DNA from: Podospora pseudoanserina
Lineage: Eukaryota > Ascomycota > Sordariomycetes > Sordariales > Podosporaceae
Assembly (NCBI RefSeq): GCF_035222485.1
Contig: NC_085923.1
Span: forward strand, 868,001 to 932,000
Reading direction: 5' to 3'
Length of the DNA stretch: 64,000 nt
A model generated the notes under the pieces. It searched no databases and had not been told where the DNA came from. It saw only the letters and a list, made by a program, of their open reading frames with translations. The position numbers and the translations under genes are program-made. This document shows positions 10,488-22,185 of this stretch, piece after piece (within the stretch, counting starts at the first letter, position 1; the number at the start of each line of letters is the position of its first letter).

Positions 10488-10588
10488 TATGCCATGTTCT
10501 TTTTCCTCTATATCGTAGGTGATGCTATTTTTGCAGTTCTATGCTTTTTGGCTTTTTCTAGAGGCGCATGGCAGACTAATTCAGAACA

Positions 10589-10661
10589 GTAATATCAGGC
10601 ACCCGCGTTCTCAAGAGTGAGGTGGTCGTAAAAGATATCCACTGTTGGCAGGGCAACAGTC
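10589..10661 (-). repeat. Dispersed 75-80 bp repeat, copy 2 (inverted)
   Basis: Reverse-complement partner of 7535-7613, with a few substitutions and small length differences. It lies just beyond the tRNA gene. No coding sense was seen. The remaining 10488-10918 holds nothing else that I could support. Confidence 0.6.
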
Positions 10662-11348
10662 ATGCGTGCAAACACAACACAAAGAAGCGTCCAACTGAAA
10701 GACATGAATTACTTGAACATTTAGCTATCTGAATGATCCAGCGCATCTATAACTCCAACTGAATCAAATTCATCAATGTTATGCATACCAAGAGAACAGT
10801 TCCAGACTGCTAAATCCAACCCCCCGAAAAGAAAGCACCAAACTAATTCGTCTCACAACCAGCACTGTCACATCCGAGAATCTCAGACTTCAAATCACGG
10901 CCCGTCACCACCTACTTTCTACCTCCCCGCCGGCTGTTGCCATTCTTCCTCGGTGCACCCCGTCGTCGTCACAGAAACCCCTTCGTAAGGCGCAGTCTTG
11001 AGTTGCACTTCAGGTGCAACCTGTGCGAGAGCCGTGGCGCCTTGCTTACGAATCCCGTAGGCAGTCAAATCTCTCCGCAGAAATCTATTGAACAGCGAGG
11101 GTTGAGCACGATCTCGGTCCGGATTACCAATGGAAAAAGGCATGGCAACTTGTTGTGTATAGTACGCATAACCTGACTCGGACCGCGAGGGATGTTTCTT
11201 TGGGGGTGCAGGGCGAGTATACGTTCCCTGAAGAGTCCACTGCGGTGCGATGCCGGGTAAGAATGGTAGCCCGCCATACACTGGCTGTTGCGGCGGATAT
11301 GATTGTGGGGGAGGATATAATTGTGGGGGATTATATAATTGTGGGGGG

Positions 11349-11377
11349 ATATGATTGTTGATCAGAATATGATTATT
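11349..11377 (+). repeat. Direct repeat A, left copy
   Basis: 29 bp, with 25 of 29 positions matching 20796-20824 on the same strand. The mismatches are two T/C, one G/C and one A/T. It lies immediately outside the inverted repeat B. Confidence 0.6.
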
Positions 11378-11383
11378 CCCCAG

Positions 11384-11426
11384 TAGGTTAGATGACCAGG
11401 AAATGGACCATATATGGATCTGGTCC
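11384..11426 (+). repeat. Inverted repeat B, left copy
   Basis: About 43 bp starting TAGGTTAGATGACC. Roughly 37 of 43 positions match the reverse complement of 20754-20796 (TAGGTTGGATGACA...). The two B copies face each other across about 9.3 kb and enclose the whole AT-rich island. Confidence 0.65.
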
Positions 11427-11446
11427 ACCACCACTACACCAGCCAC

Positions 11447-12051
11447 ACAACCTTGTTGAGATTACCCCTGAATGATCACACTGGCTACAACAAGATTAAT
11501 ATTGGGTCAATTTCTTTAGGAGTTATACTAAAATATAGCTTAATTACTGTTAAAGTAAGACATTATATCTGCTTCTCGCTTGCGACTGATTTAAACCTAA
11601 TAACGTGCGTTGCGTCGCATAGGCTAAGCTAACTCTAGCTACTCTATATCCTCCTTAACTAATACTTTTTCCTCTACTATCCTTCCTTTAATATAGGCCT
11701 CTTTTAGTTAATAAAACTTTATAGAAATCGAGTTTTCTTTATTTAACTTTTTTTTTAAGCTTTTTAAATATTTTATTAATATTTTACTATATTAATTTTA
11801 TAAATAAATATTTCAAATTTTAATATAAATATAATAGTAATAAAAGTTTCTATTATAAACCGTTTTCTGGCGGATATATAGTTTTTAAATAAATCTTTAA
11901 CTTTTTTAATTACTTAAGAATCATTTATAATATAAAAAATAAATATTTTTAAAAAGAAATTTAATAATAATATTAAAAATTATTATTTAGCTTGAAATAA
12001 AATTTATATTTTTATATAAACTATAATTCTATCCTATATTAATTGTTAATA
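11447..12051. repeat. AT-rich, RIP-like flank of the retrotransposon
   Basis: From about 11500 the composition falls abruptly to mostly A and T, with many TA steps and few C or G. This is what RIP leaves after mutating older repeats. No element can be named. The LTR element begins at 12052, so this flank is either an older degraded repeat or sequence mutated along with its neighbour. Confidence 0.5.
12047..12051. repeat. Target-site duplication TAATA, left
   Basis: Five bases directly before the LTR, identical to 19590-19594 directly after the other LTR. A 5-bp duplication is the size expected for Ty3/gypsy integrases. Confidence 0.7.
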
Positions 12052-12496
12052 TGTGACGAACCCCTATCTAGAACCTTTGAAAGGGATACTGGTTGAAGGC
12101 ACTTCTAAACAATCCTAGTTCGGTATAGCTAAATAGTATATAATAATAACTTATCTTAATCACAATAGTTTAATACTAACGATTATAACTTATATTACAT
12201 ATTGCGGAACTATCTATCTACGCCAGCCAGTTCCTCCGTATATATAAACCTCGGAACCTTAAAATGCTTATCCTACTACGGCCTCGATCATTCCTAGCAC
12301 ATTACATCCGCAATATACTCGTCGTACTATACCTTTAATCACCGTTAGCACCTTATATCCTACAGATTACTCGTGAGCTTTAGCACTATAGTACTTTTAT
12401 TTATACCTAATTGGCCGTCCCCTAACTTCCTTAATAATTAGCTAGGCGCCCCGCGTCCTACATATAGCATAGCCTGCTATTAGTTTAACTATAATA
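12052..12496 (-). repeat. LTR, left copy (3' LTR in element sense)
   Basis: 445 bp, collinear with 19145-19589 over its full length. In + orientation it starts TGTGACGAACCCC. It is the more AT-shifted of the two copies. In the stretches I compared, almost all differences are C-to-T or G-to-A type. Confidence 0.85.
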
Positions 12497-15400
12497 TAAT
12501 GCCCCTCCTTCTAGGTCGACGTCCCGACGACTATATCCCTAAAATAATATCTATATCCCCGCTTCCTTTACATTTCTATAGTACGTCCCTTCTTTTTCTA
12601 TTTAAGTTATTATATTTAATTATATAAGGAAATCGATTCGTATAAGTATTAACCGTTACCGTAATTAAATATAGTTCCTTATAAAATTTAGTTTCGTAAT
12701 ACCTAAGTATATTTATTATAAAGAAAAAAACCTCTAATACGTAACTTCTCCTCGATACGATCGGTACTTTCCGTATATTAACTCTAACCGCTCCTACTAT
12801 AACGTTTATAGCGTAAATCGTAAGTCCTTTCCTCGGCCCTTTCTTTTCCTTTCTAACCGGCTCCGTAGTCCGCCCTTTAATTAGGGAGAAAGAACGCTTA
12901 AATACCGAAAAGTAGGCTACCTTAAGTAAACTTCTCCGTTTCGAGGCGTAATCGCGCGCTCTTAAGGTTCGAGCCCTCGCTACCTTTCGCCGTAAATCTC
13001 GGCTCCTCGAGGAGGAAGAAAGGAAGTCTTCCGCGCGGCCTAATACCCCGTATAGCCCGCCGGCGGCGGACACCTCCGCTACTCCTTCTTTTACTACCGC
13101 TCCTCTTTCCGACTTCTTTTTTCTAGATCCCTCCCTAGGCCTTAATTAGCCTCCGGACCTTCCTCTAGATCTTAATATTACCGGTCCTTCCTTCCTAACC
13201 GCGTTAAATACCGTTAATAGTACGCTTTTTACTTCCTAAAGTACTTAAGGTACGTAATATTATTTATATTTAGTTTCCCTTATATTTTTTAACCTTGTAA
13301 TATAATATATTATATATTAATTATTATATCGAAAACGCAGGTTCGACTTCCGCCGAGGTTCTTTTAGCTCCGTCTTATAGTTATTTAGTTATAAGCTAGG
13401 GCTAAATCTTTTTACTTATTTAGGTTTTAGTCGGTCCGGATATCGTTAATAGAATTTTTTTAATTTATTTAAATAGTTAAAGTATATCTATAGCTCCTAT
13501 AAGTTATTTATAACTAAATATCCTAACTAACTAACTAAATATTTTAATTAACCTTTATTAAATCGTAAATCTAATATTTTTTTTATATCGTACTCCTTTT
13601 CTTTATCCTCCGCCACTATCTATATATTAACTTTACTTACGTATAATACGGGTTTTAAAAGTAAAATATAAAAGATATATAACTATAGACGTATTATATT
13701 AAATAGTTTTAATTTAAATACCGTTTTTAATATTTTCCTTTTAACCTTAAATAGTCTTACTTTCCTATAGTCTAGCTTTTTATTAACTCTTTTAATATAT
13801 AAATTACGTATAAAAAGAAATACTATATCCCTTCCTTTAAAGTAAAGTCTTTCGAATCTTTTAATATTATAGTATTTCTATATCCTTTCCTTTATAAACT
13901 TTAATTTTTACTTAAATTTATCGTAAAATATATATATTTTATTTACCTTAACCCTAACCCTAAGTACCTTAACCGTAAGTCCCTACCGTAGGTTTACTTC
14001 GTAACCGAAATTCGCGAAGAATAATATAATTTTAATCGTTTTAATTAGTAATATATTATATATTAACTATACCGTAAATAATAATTTAATTTAATCGTTT
14101 TACTCGAAATTAATATAATTCTATAAGTATTATTCTATAATTTAATTAAATCGTTCCGTTTAACCGTCCGTCTAAAGGTAATAGGCCAAAAATACTTTAT
14201 TTACTACCTTTAGCCTTATTATTAACGTTCTTTAGAACTTCGATACGAACTTAATATCGTAATTTATAATAAACTCCTTTAATTATATATATATTAATAT
14301 AATATACCGTAATATTATATTTATTAGTTACTTTACTAATTAAATTTCTTTATAAAGTAAGAAGTATATTTATTTAATAAGCTTATTGACTACCGTTAAT
14401 ATATTATTATACTTAATATTAGTTACTATATCTTTAAACTTTAATAATTTAGTAATAAAGTTTATTATAATTAAACTTTATAACTATTTTACTACCGGTA
14501 ATAGCTTTAGAAACCTATAAGGCTTATACTTTATAACCTTCGTTCTTTTATATATATAATATAATTAAATAGCTTCCTTAACGTCGTCCTTAATCTTTAA
14601 TTAATTAAAGTACTACTTAATCTTTTCTATAGTCTTAGTAATACCTATATATCCTTCGAGCTTTAATACGTAAATCTTTATTACTAATATTATTTTATTA
14701 TTTAGCCTTACGTACGCTCGATTCTTATACTATAACCTTCCTTAACTATCTTTCTAAATACCTTATAGCTTTAGCTTTTTCTATTAATATTACTTTATAA
14801 TATCGTTACTTAACTTCCTTTAGTACTTACTAAAAATAACTTTTTTACGATATACTACGTAATACTCTATCTATAGTTATAGTAAATACTTAAAAATATT
14901 ATTTAACGCTTCTTTAAATAATAATAATAACTCTTTAGGTATATCCTTATAGTAGTCGGCTCGCCGGCTAAATACGTTTACCTTAACGTTTTCCGATCTC
15001 TTTTTATAATTAATTTAAAAATTAAATTCCGAGAAAAACTTTAATTATTATATTTATCGTACGTTAAAGACCTTCGTAATAATAAAGTACCGTAAATTCT
15101 TATAATCCGTATAGACCTATATTTTATACTTAATACCGCTAAAGTATAACCTTTATTCTTTAAACGTTTTAATAATAATAAATAATTCTTTATTATAAAT
15201 TAAATAGTTTTAACGTACTTCTTTAAACTTCTTCGAAAAGAAAGTTATTAAGTATAGCTTACCGTTATCGTCTCGTTACCCTAACTATTTATCAATAATA
15301 TAGTTTAATATATTTACTTTAACCTCGAATAGTTAATTAGGGTCTAGTAATTTAAATACCAGGTTCTTTAAAATAACCTTTTTTAGTTCCTAAAAAGTTT

Positions 15401-18400
15401 ACTCCTCTTCCTACCCTTACCGGAACTTTACGTTTTTCTTAATTAAATAATTAAGTAATCTCGTAATACCTATATAGCCCCAAATAAATATCCGGTAAAA
15501 ATTTATAAACCTTAAAAATTCTTTAATATATATTTATAATTATAGCGTAAATTAATCTTTAATTACTATAATTTTCTTTAATTTTATACGAACTTTACTT
15601 AACGATATTAAATATTCTAAATATATTATTTTCTATATATAAAACTCGCTCTTCTCTTTATTAATTAAAAATCCGGTTCCGTATAATATATTAAATATCT
15701 TTCGTACGTACTATTTATATTCCTTTAAAATATATAAATAAATAAAAATATTATCGAAATAATATATTATTATTTTATTAAGGTATTTCTATATTATATA
15801 ATTAACGAAAGATTAAAATATCGTAGGCGCGTTAGTTAATTTAAATAATATTATAAAGTACTCGAAATAATCGTAAAATATATAAAACGTTATTTTCTAT
15901 TCGTTTCCTTTTTTAATCCGTATATAATCGTACCCGACAGGTATATCTAAATATATAAAGTATTATACCTTTATTAATTAACTCCGTAATCTAAATATTA
16001 ATAGTAATAGGTAATTATTTTTTACCGTTTTATTATTTAATTAGCGGTAATCTATATATAATCGTAAACTACCGTCCTTTTTTAGTACGAAGAATATAAA
16101 GTATTTTATTAGCGATATAGACTCCCTAATATATCTTTTTTTTAGATTTTTATTTAAATATTTTTATAATTTTTTACTTTACTTATTATTAATATAGTAA
16201 ATTTTAAATAGCCGTAGCTTAACTCTTTTTTTTAATTTAATTTTATAATTTTACGGTCCTCGCTTTAGAAACCCCTTTAAATATTTAGCCGTAAAGGTTA
16301 AATATCCTCGATATTCTACCGGTATTACTTTCTTTTTATTTTTTTCTATATTATTATAATAAGTATATTTATTAACCTCTAATATCTTTACTAACGTCGT
16401 TAACCTTATTTCCTCGATTTTACCGTTTATATTAATAAAGTATATTATTACTTTTTATACTTTTTACGGTAGTACTATAGAAGGTACTTATCTTATATTT
16501 TACTCCGTATATACTCCTAATCTTTTATCGTTAGTTAGATACTTTTAAAGCTTTTTTAATCGTAAATAGTTACTATCCTTTTAATCGATATTTAGGTTAT
16601 AGTCTTTATATTATAGTTACTTTAGGATTATATTCTTCGAGGGTCCTATATTTATAATATCGAATATAATTAATATTATTTTTCCTTCGATTATAATATC
16701 TAAAGGTAGTATTTCTTTATAGACTTTTTACGTAAAAAATAGTCCTTATATAACGATTTATTCCTTTTTTTTCTTTTATAGTATATAGGCTTAGTATACG
16801 AATTATAATAAAATTAAATTTATTTTTATATTACTATTTATTAATATTATTACTTAAAGATCTTTCTATTATATAATAATCTAAAGACGTTTATTTTTCT
16901 TACTTTCTCCTTATACAGTAGCGACTTCGCTAATAAACGCTAGGTTATTATTTTATATCTTTACTTTACGCCGATACCTTCGAAAATATTATTTATAGTC
17001 CGTTAAAGGTTAACGGCCCCCGCGAAGAGCCGCGAATCGTTTCTTAAGTAATTATATCGTTTAAAAGCGTTTTCCTATTCCGGATTATTTAATAATACGA
17101 AATTTTTTAACTATACCCGCCTAGTTTCCTCCTATTTTCCGTCTTTAATATTTTTTTATATTTACGTTCGATAGCAATTCTTTTATTTAGTTTTAAGCGT
17201 TTTAGTTTAATAATATTATTTAACTTTTTTCTATAAGTATATAGCGTAGTTTAAGCTTAAATATTATTTTAATATTACTTTTTTTTATAAATATATACTA
17301 TCGTTTATATTCTAACCGTTTATATATTTAATATAGTACTTCGTATGCTTTAGTACGATCTATATAACTTAAAAGCTATCCTTTAATTTAACCGGATCCT
17401 AAACTTTTTATAAAATATAATCGTTTAGGTCCTTCTATTAGGCCTTTTCTTATCGGGTTATAGTTCTTCTAACTAACTATAGTTTACTTTCTTTATTTAC
17501 CTTACGTACCGGTTAATAACTATATAGTATTTTACTTTAATAATATTCTATATATTTATATATAATATATTAAAACTAAAGTACTTTCCGATACTCCGGA
17601 TACTTAAAATAAAACTATACCGTATTTCCCTTATAGGGTATATATTATATAAATATTAATATATCCCTTAGTAATTTCGCGATTTTAATATTAACGATTT
17701 TCCTATCTTTCCAATACTTTTCTTAGCTTTTATATAAAAGCTTTATAGGCTATAATATATTTTATAAAATAGTAATTCCGTACTTACTATATTATTTCTT
17801 TAGTATCGTTTACTTAATAAGTCTTTACGTAAAACCTTTATTTTTAACGACCTCCGTAATAACTTTTATAGCGATCTATATTAGTTAATTTTATAATACT
17901 TATATTTAAAAATCTCTTTCCTTATATTCCGCTTTAAGCCTTTTTAAGGCTTTCTTTACTTTCTAAAACTCTATATTTTTTTATTTAATATATTAATTAA
18001 AGTTTTCTTTAGAACTTACTGCTTTACTTTATTAATACCCGATAGTTATTATTTTTATAACCCTCGGTCCCTTTAATATAGTAATTAATATAATCTCCCT
18101 TTTCTATCCGAGCCGTTTAGGTACTTTATAATCCTTTTTAAAGTATTTTACTTTATCGTAATTAAAATATTTAAAGTTATCTTTACCTTAGCCCCGGCTT
18201 TACGGCCTTTATTACTATATAGTATTAATATTTATTAATTTTAAATATATAATACCGGAATAATTAATATTAAAATATTTTTATTTATATTTATTATTAA
18301 AATAGTTATTACCGAAATATCCTTTATAGTTATTACCGTAAATACCTTTACTATAGTTTTTTTTTTCCGTATAATACTTAAATTATTAATCGTCGATCTA

Positions 18401-19144
18401 TATAGTTATAACGATATATTTATCGATAGTATTAAGCCTTAACTCCTTATATAATTTATTTTTTATTTTTTCTTTAAGGCTATAGTAAAAAAACTATATT
18501 AATTCCTTATCGTTAATGGTATTACGTAGGCTATCGATTTTAAATTAAGCCGTATAGTTAACTGCTAAACGCGTTTAATATAGGCTTAAGAGTTTCCCCT
18601 ACGCGCGTTTTACTTTATTATACTTCCTAAATACTTTTTTAAGCTTAACCTTAAAGGTATGGTAGCTTACGAAATACTTTACGGTAATTTTCTTTTAATC
18701 CTCCGGCTTTTACTTATAATAATCGTCGAGGATAAGCTCGAACTATACGAAAGCTTTATCCTTAAGCCTAATAGCTATAAAAATTACCTTCGACTTTTCG
18801 TTAATAAATTAATTTAGGTATTAACGAAAATAAATCTTGAGCTAAATTAAAAACCCTTTAAGCTTTACCTTATCTCTTTTATAATACTCCGGTACCGGGA
18901 ACTTAATAGTTAACTTAAACGTAGTCGAGATAATAAAGATCTACTTCCGGGTCTATTAAGCCTCGTCCTCGAGCTTTTTAAAACGCTTAATAACCTACTC
19001 TATAGTAAAGAATATATATCTGGAAGGTCCTTCGGCGCCTGGGCTAGGCGAGACGCCTCCTATCTAAACGTTCTTAAGTCCGGCTATAATAGTAAAAAGA
19101 CGCCTTTAACTTATCCGTAATAAAGTTAAAGTAAGTATATAACG

Positions 19145-19589
19145 TATAACGAACCCCTATTTAGAACCTCTAAAAGGAATACTAGTTAAAGGCACTTCTA
19201 AATAATCCTAGTTCGATATAGCTAAATAATATACAATAATAGCTTATCTTAATTACAATAGTCTAATACCAACGATTGTAACTTATATTACATACTGCGG
19301 AACTATCTATCTACGCCGGCCAGTTCCTCCGTATATATAGACCTCGGAACCCTAAGATACTCGTCCTACTACGGCCTCGATCACTCCTAACACATTACAT
19401 CCGCAATATACTCGTCGTGCTATACCTCTGATCACCCTTAGCACCTTATATCCTGCAGACTGCTCGTGAGCCTTAGCACCATAGCACTTTTGTCCATGCC
19501 TGATTGGCCGTCCCCTGACTTCCTTAATGATTGGCTGGGCGTCCCGCGTCCCACATGTGGCGTAGCCTGCTGTTGGTTTAACTGTAACA
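19145..19589 (-). repeat. LTR, right copy (5' LTR in element sense)
   Basis: 445 bp, partner of 12052-12496. Its last 110 bases (about 19480-19589) keep a near-normal GC content, so RIP mutation is lighter here than in the left copy. Confidence 0.85.
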
Positions 19590-19594
19590 TAATA
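19590..19594. repeat. Target-site duplication TAATA, right
   Basis: Immediately follows the LTR and matches 12047-12051. Confidence 0.7.
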
Positions 19595-20600
19595 ATATTT
19601 TTTTTCTCAAAGCTTTATTATAAATAAAATTATATAACTAAATTAAATCAATTTTATTACTAAATATATAATTAATAAGGATATTATTTATAATTATAAA
19701 CTCTTATATACTTTTTATATTAAAAAAGATTTAATATTAAAGAGTTAAAAAATAAACAAATAATAAAAAAAATAAAAAATAAAAATATTATTTGTATAAT
19801 TTTAAATTATAAAATTATTATTAATATATAAATTATCATTATTATAAATACAAAAATAGGGTTTTAAAAAATTTTGAAATTTAATTTTTAGTATAAAATC
19901 CTTTTTTAAATTAATTAATAATAAAGCTATTATTAATGTAATTATTTTTTAATATAATTATATATTGATTTTATTTAATTACTTTTTAAATTTTTATTTT
20001 TAGAGGTTTTACTTTTAAAAATAATTTTAAAAGAGAAAACTCTTTTATTTTACAAAATATATTTAAATATAATAATTTAAGTCCCTTTTTATTTTATTTA
20101 GTATATATAAATTTTTCATTTTACTTCGAAAATTTAATAACTAAACTATTATTTTTAGCTTTTTATTATATTGATTTTATTATCATTATATTTATATTTA
20201 AGTTTAATTTCATTAACGTTAAAATATAAGTTAAAGAATTTATTAATTTTTTTGGAAGTAATTTTATTAATTTTAATATAATTAGTTTTTTCTAATTTTT
20301 ATTTTAATATTAAAATAATAATTAATAAATTAATTATTAAAGCTTTTATATTAATATAAATAAAAATATATTAAAGGTTTTCCCAAGAAAAACTTTATTA
20401 AATAATAAAGTTTTTTTAATTGTAAGAAAGTCGCTATTAGTTTTTATAAATAAAGTTGCTTAATAAATAACTATTAATATGGTACTCTAAGGTAAAACGT
20501 AAAATCCAATATTTATTAGACGCTTTTCGCTAGCTTATATTAATAATAATATCTTTCTAGGTATTTTTAATATCCTCCTCAGTATATTTAGCCATTAGTG
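19595..20600. repeat. AT-rich, RIP-like right flank of the retrotransposon
   Basis: About 1 kb composed almost wholly of A and T, with no reading frame or nameable element. It ends sharply near 20600, where normal composition resumes. Together with 11447-12051 it suggests an older degraded repeat into which the LTR element inserted. Confidence 0.5.
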
Positions 20601-20753
20601 GGTACCTAGAGCAAAATGAAGTAAAAGAAAAGCTTTATTTTTGGTCTCTGTAGGTGGAATATAAAGTGTGTGTTGATATCGGGGGGCTTTCGGAGGTCCA
20701 GGGTTGTGGTGGGTTTAATGTGGGTAGATGGCTTGGGTAGTTCAAACCTACCT

Positions 20754-20796
20754 GGGCCACATCCATATGTGGTCCACTTCCTTGTCATCCAACCTA
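20754..20796 (-). repeat. Inverted repeat B, right copy
   Basis: Reverse-complement partner of 11384-11426, with about 37 of 43 positions matching. Confidence 0.65.
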
Positions 20797-20824
20797 TATG
20801 ACTGTTCACCAGTATATGATTATT
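20796..20824 (+). repeat. Direct repeat A, right copy
   Basis: Same-strand partner of 11349-11377, directly outside inverted repeat B. The order across the island is therefore A, B, island, inverted B, A. Confidence 0.6.
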
Positions 20825-21362
20825 GAACACGGTACGCCGATACCATCGTCCAAACCGACATTCTGGATGAAGATCTTGAACCTTGTCTGGAAGAACCTTG
20901 GCTAGACGAGCCATGCCTCGACGAAGATCGGTAAGAGGGGTTGTGGCTCGAAGAGGTGCGCCTCGAAGAACGGTGTCTCGATGAGCCCGACATCACGGAG
21001 CTTGTTCTTGGGGTTCTGACCTGTCTGAATACGAGTATCCTGGCGGTAAATCCTCTGGCTCCCAAACGTAAACTCCCGCCACAGACTCGCCCGCCGCAGA
21101 TGCGCCGGAGGCTGGAGGAGTTGCACTCCCTACATTGAACTGGTTGCAAAAAGTTTGAAATAGTTAAGGTCTTTGAGCCTGGGATTTAGTAGGGGCGAGG
21201 ATGAGGCGGTACTAGCATGCCAGCATCGGTACCACCGGAGTAATAATCGCACTGCTGCTGGGAAGAAGAACCAGCAGGAGCATTCTTGTAGTATGCCTCC
21301 CATGCTTTTCTTCGGCGTTCTTCTTTTGTTTCGCGGTGGCGCCTACCTGAGTGACATGACAT
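20797..21362 (-). pseudogene. Small uncharacterised gene or gene 5' part, running into the AT island
   Basis: On the minus strand an ATG at 21362 opens a strongly basic, protein-like stretch: MSCHSGRRHRETKEERRRKA, then WEAYYKNAPAGSSSQQQCDY. It reaches a stop at 21186 unless an intron is removed. A plausible acceptor (TGTAG before GGAGTGCAAC, near 21130) leads to further protein-like sequence (ESVAGVYVWEPEDLPPGYSY) and, in another frame, to a Ser/Arg-rich run. Peptide NNHILVNSHI at the end is read from repeat A and matches the start of the fragment at 10919-11446. I read this as the 5' part of a gene that the island interrupts, but an independent short gene is possible. No known domain was seen. 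Confidence 0.35.
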
Positions 21363-21508
21363 GGTGAAGTTGGTATGAAGTTTGCGGCAGGCGCAGAATA
21401 TTGAGGTGGATGGTCAAGTCGAGAAAGGCAGGTGCCCATGGTGGAGGATTTAAGTGCCCGTTGGCGCAAGGGGGCCATGACATATATACTTGACAGAACC
21501 AGAATCAC

Positions 21509-22185
21509 GGTGTTGGTCTGTACTAAGAAGAGGTGAAACGGCTTGTTACAGAGTCGTTCGAGTGGTTCGAGTGTTCGACGGGAGATCGTCAGCTGCGTTT
21601 GTTGAGCACCGCCATGACACCATACGTGCGGGGTTTAACGGCCGTTAAATATGAGGTTGATGACCCTTGTGACGCCTGGGTGAAGGCCATGTGCGGTTCG
21701 TGGTGCGGTGTGGATGGAAGGTATCGTCGGAATAAATGGAGTCTGACTTGAACAATGTACCCTGGAAGAATATTTGAGCATATGTATTAGAAGCAATCCA
21801 GCGGTTGGATGAAGCCTAAACCAAGGTTCAATCAAGGGCCTTTCAAGGCAAGATTACGCTATATATACCTGACTGAAGCTTGGATAAGGGAACATGAAAG
21901 TTCGGATCATAGGTAATGGACTCAAATCAGTGATAATGGATGCTCGGATCAGGGGTAATGGAAACATTAGGTAGGTGCAACATAAAAAAGCAATCACAGA
22001 GAGAGGCGGTAAAGGCTTAGAGACAAGGTGATGGGAACTTACCTAAGTACCTTATGAGAGAAGTTATGGAAGCTCAGACTAATAGGACTGTAAGCCGAGA
22101 TGATAGAGGATAAATTCTAAGACAGATGGTGATAAAGGTCCAGATAACATATTTCTTTGGACTACCTACTGAACGATATCCCGAT
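21509..22185. other. Intergenic, nothing recognised
   Basis: Ordinary composition. A few short open frames lack protein-like character. I saw no RNA gene or repeat. Confidence 0.3.

Larger units (their letters stand above)
10919..11446 (-). pseudogene. Proline/glutamine-rich gene fragment, possibly the 3' part of a gene cut by the AT island
   Basis: An open frame of 175 codons on the minus strand. The first 35 codons are read from the repeat blocks at 11349-11426 and are not typical protein. After that come imperfect repeats of a Pro-Gln-Leu/Ser-Tyr-Pro unit (PPQLYNPPQLYPPPQSYPP) and a plausible C-terminal region ending SVTTTGCTEEEWQQPAGR. The same block A that opens this fragment (peptide NNHILINNHI) also ends the minus-strand fragment on the far side of the AT island (NNHILVNSHI, about 20800). 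That suggests one ancestral minus-strand gene separated by the insertion. It could instead be a small independent gene; the family is unknown. Confidence 0.35.
12052..19589 (-). mobile_element. Fossil Ty3/gypsy-type LTR retrotransposon, RIP-inactivated
   Basis: A 7538-bp element with two 445-bp LTRs and a perfect 5-bp target duplication, so the insertion boundaries are complete. Coding sense is the minus strand. Recognisable remnants are reverse transcriptase around 15.3-16.2 kb and, downstream of it in coding sense, the integrase zinc-binding and core region around 14.3-14.8 kb. The order RT then integrase places it in Ty3/gypsy (Metaviridae) rather than Ty1/copia. A purine-rich tract lies just inside the LTR at 12501-12513 (minus-strand sense), as expected beside the 3' LTR. 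A GC-richer remnant near 12576-13073 lies close to that end. The interior is very AT-rich and carries very many breaks (dozens at least), so it is dead. RIP prevents a clock date; the matching LTR lengths and intact target duplication suggest a fairly recent insertion. Confidence 0.85.

Noticed and set aside
12576-13073. 165-codon minus-strand open frame in the AT island
   Set aside because: Lies inside the fossil LTR element near its 3' LTR, so it was treated as part of that remnant and not as a separate gene.
13944-13965. Telomere-like CCCTAACCCTAA
   Set aside because: Only two units inside the RIP-mutated element. AT-rich mutation can produce this by chance, and there is no longer tract.
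20797-21149. Ser/Arg-rich minus-strand frame as an SR splicing protein
   Set aside because: The run of Ser and Arg appears in only one of three overlapping frames, has no RRM, and probably arises from CGA/TCG-rich repeats.
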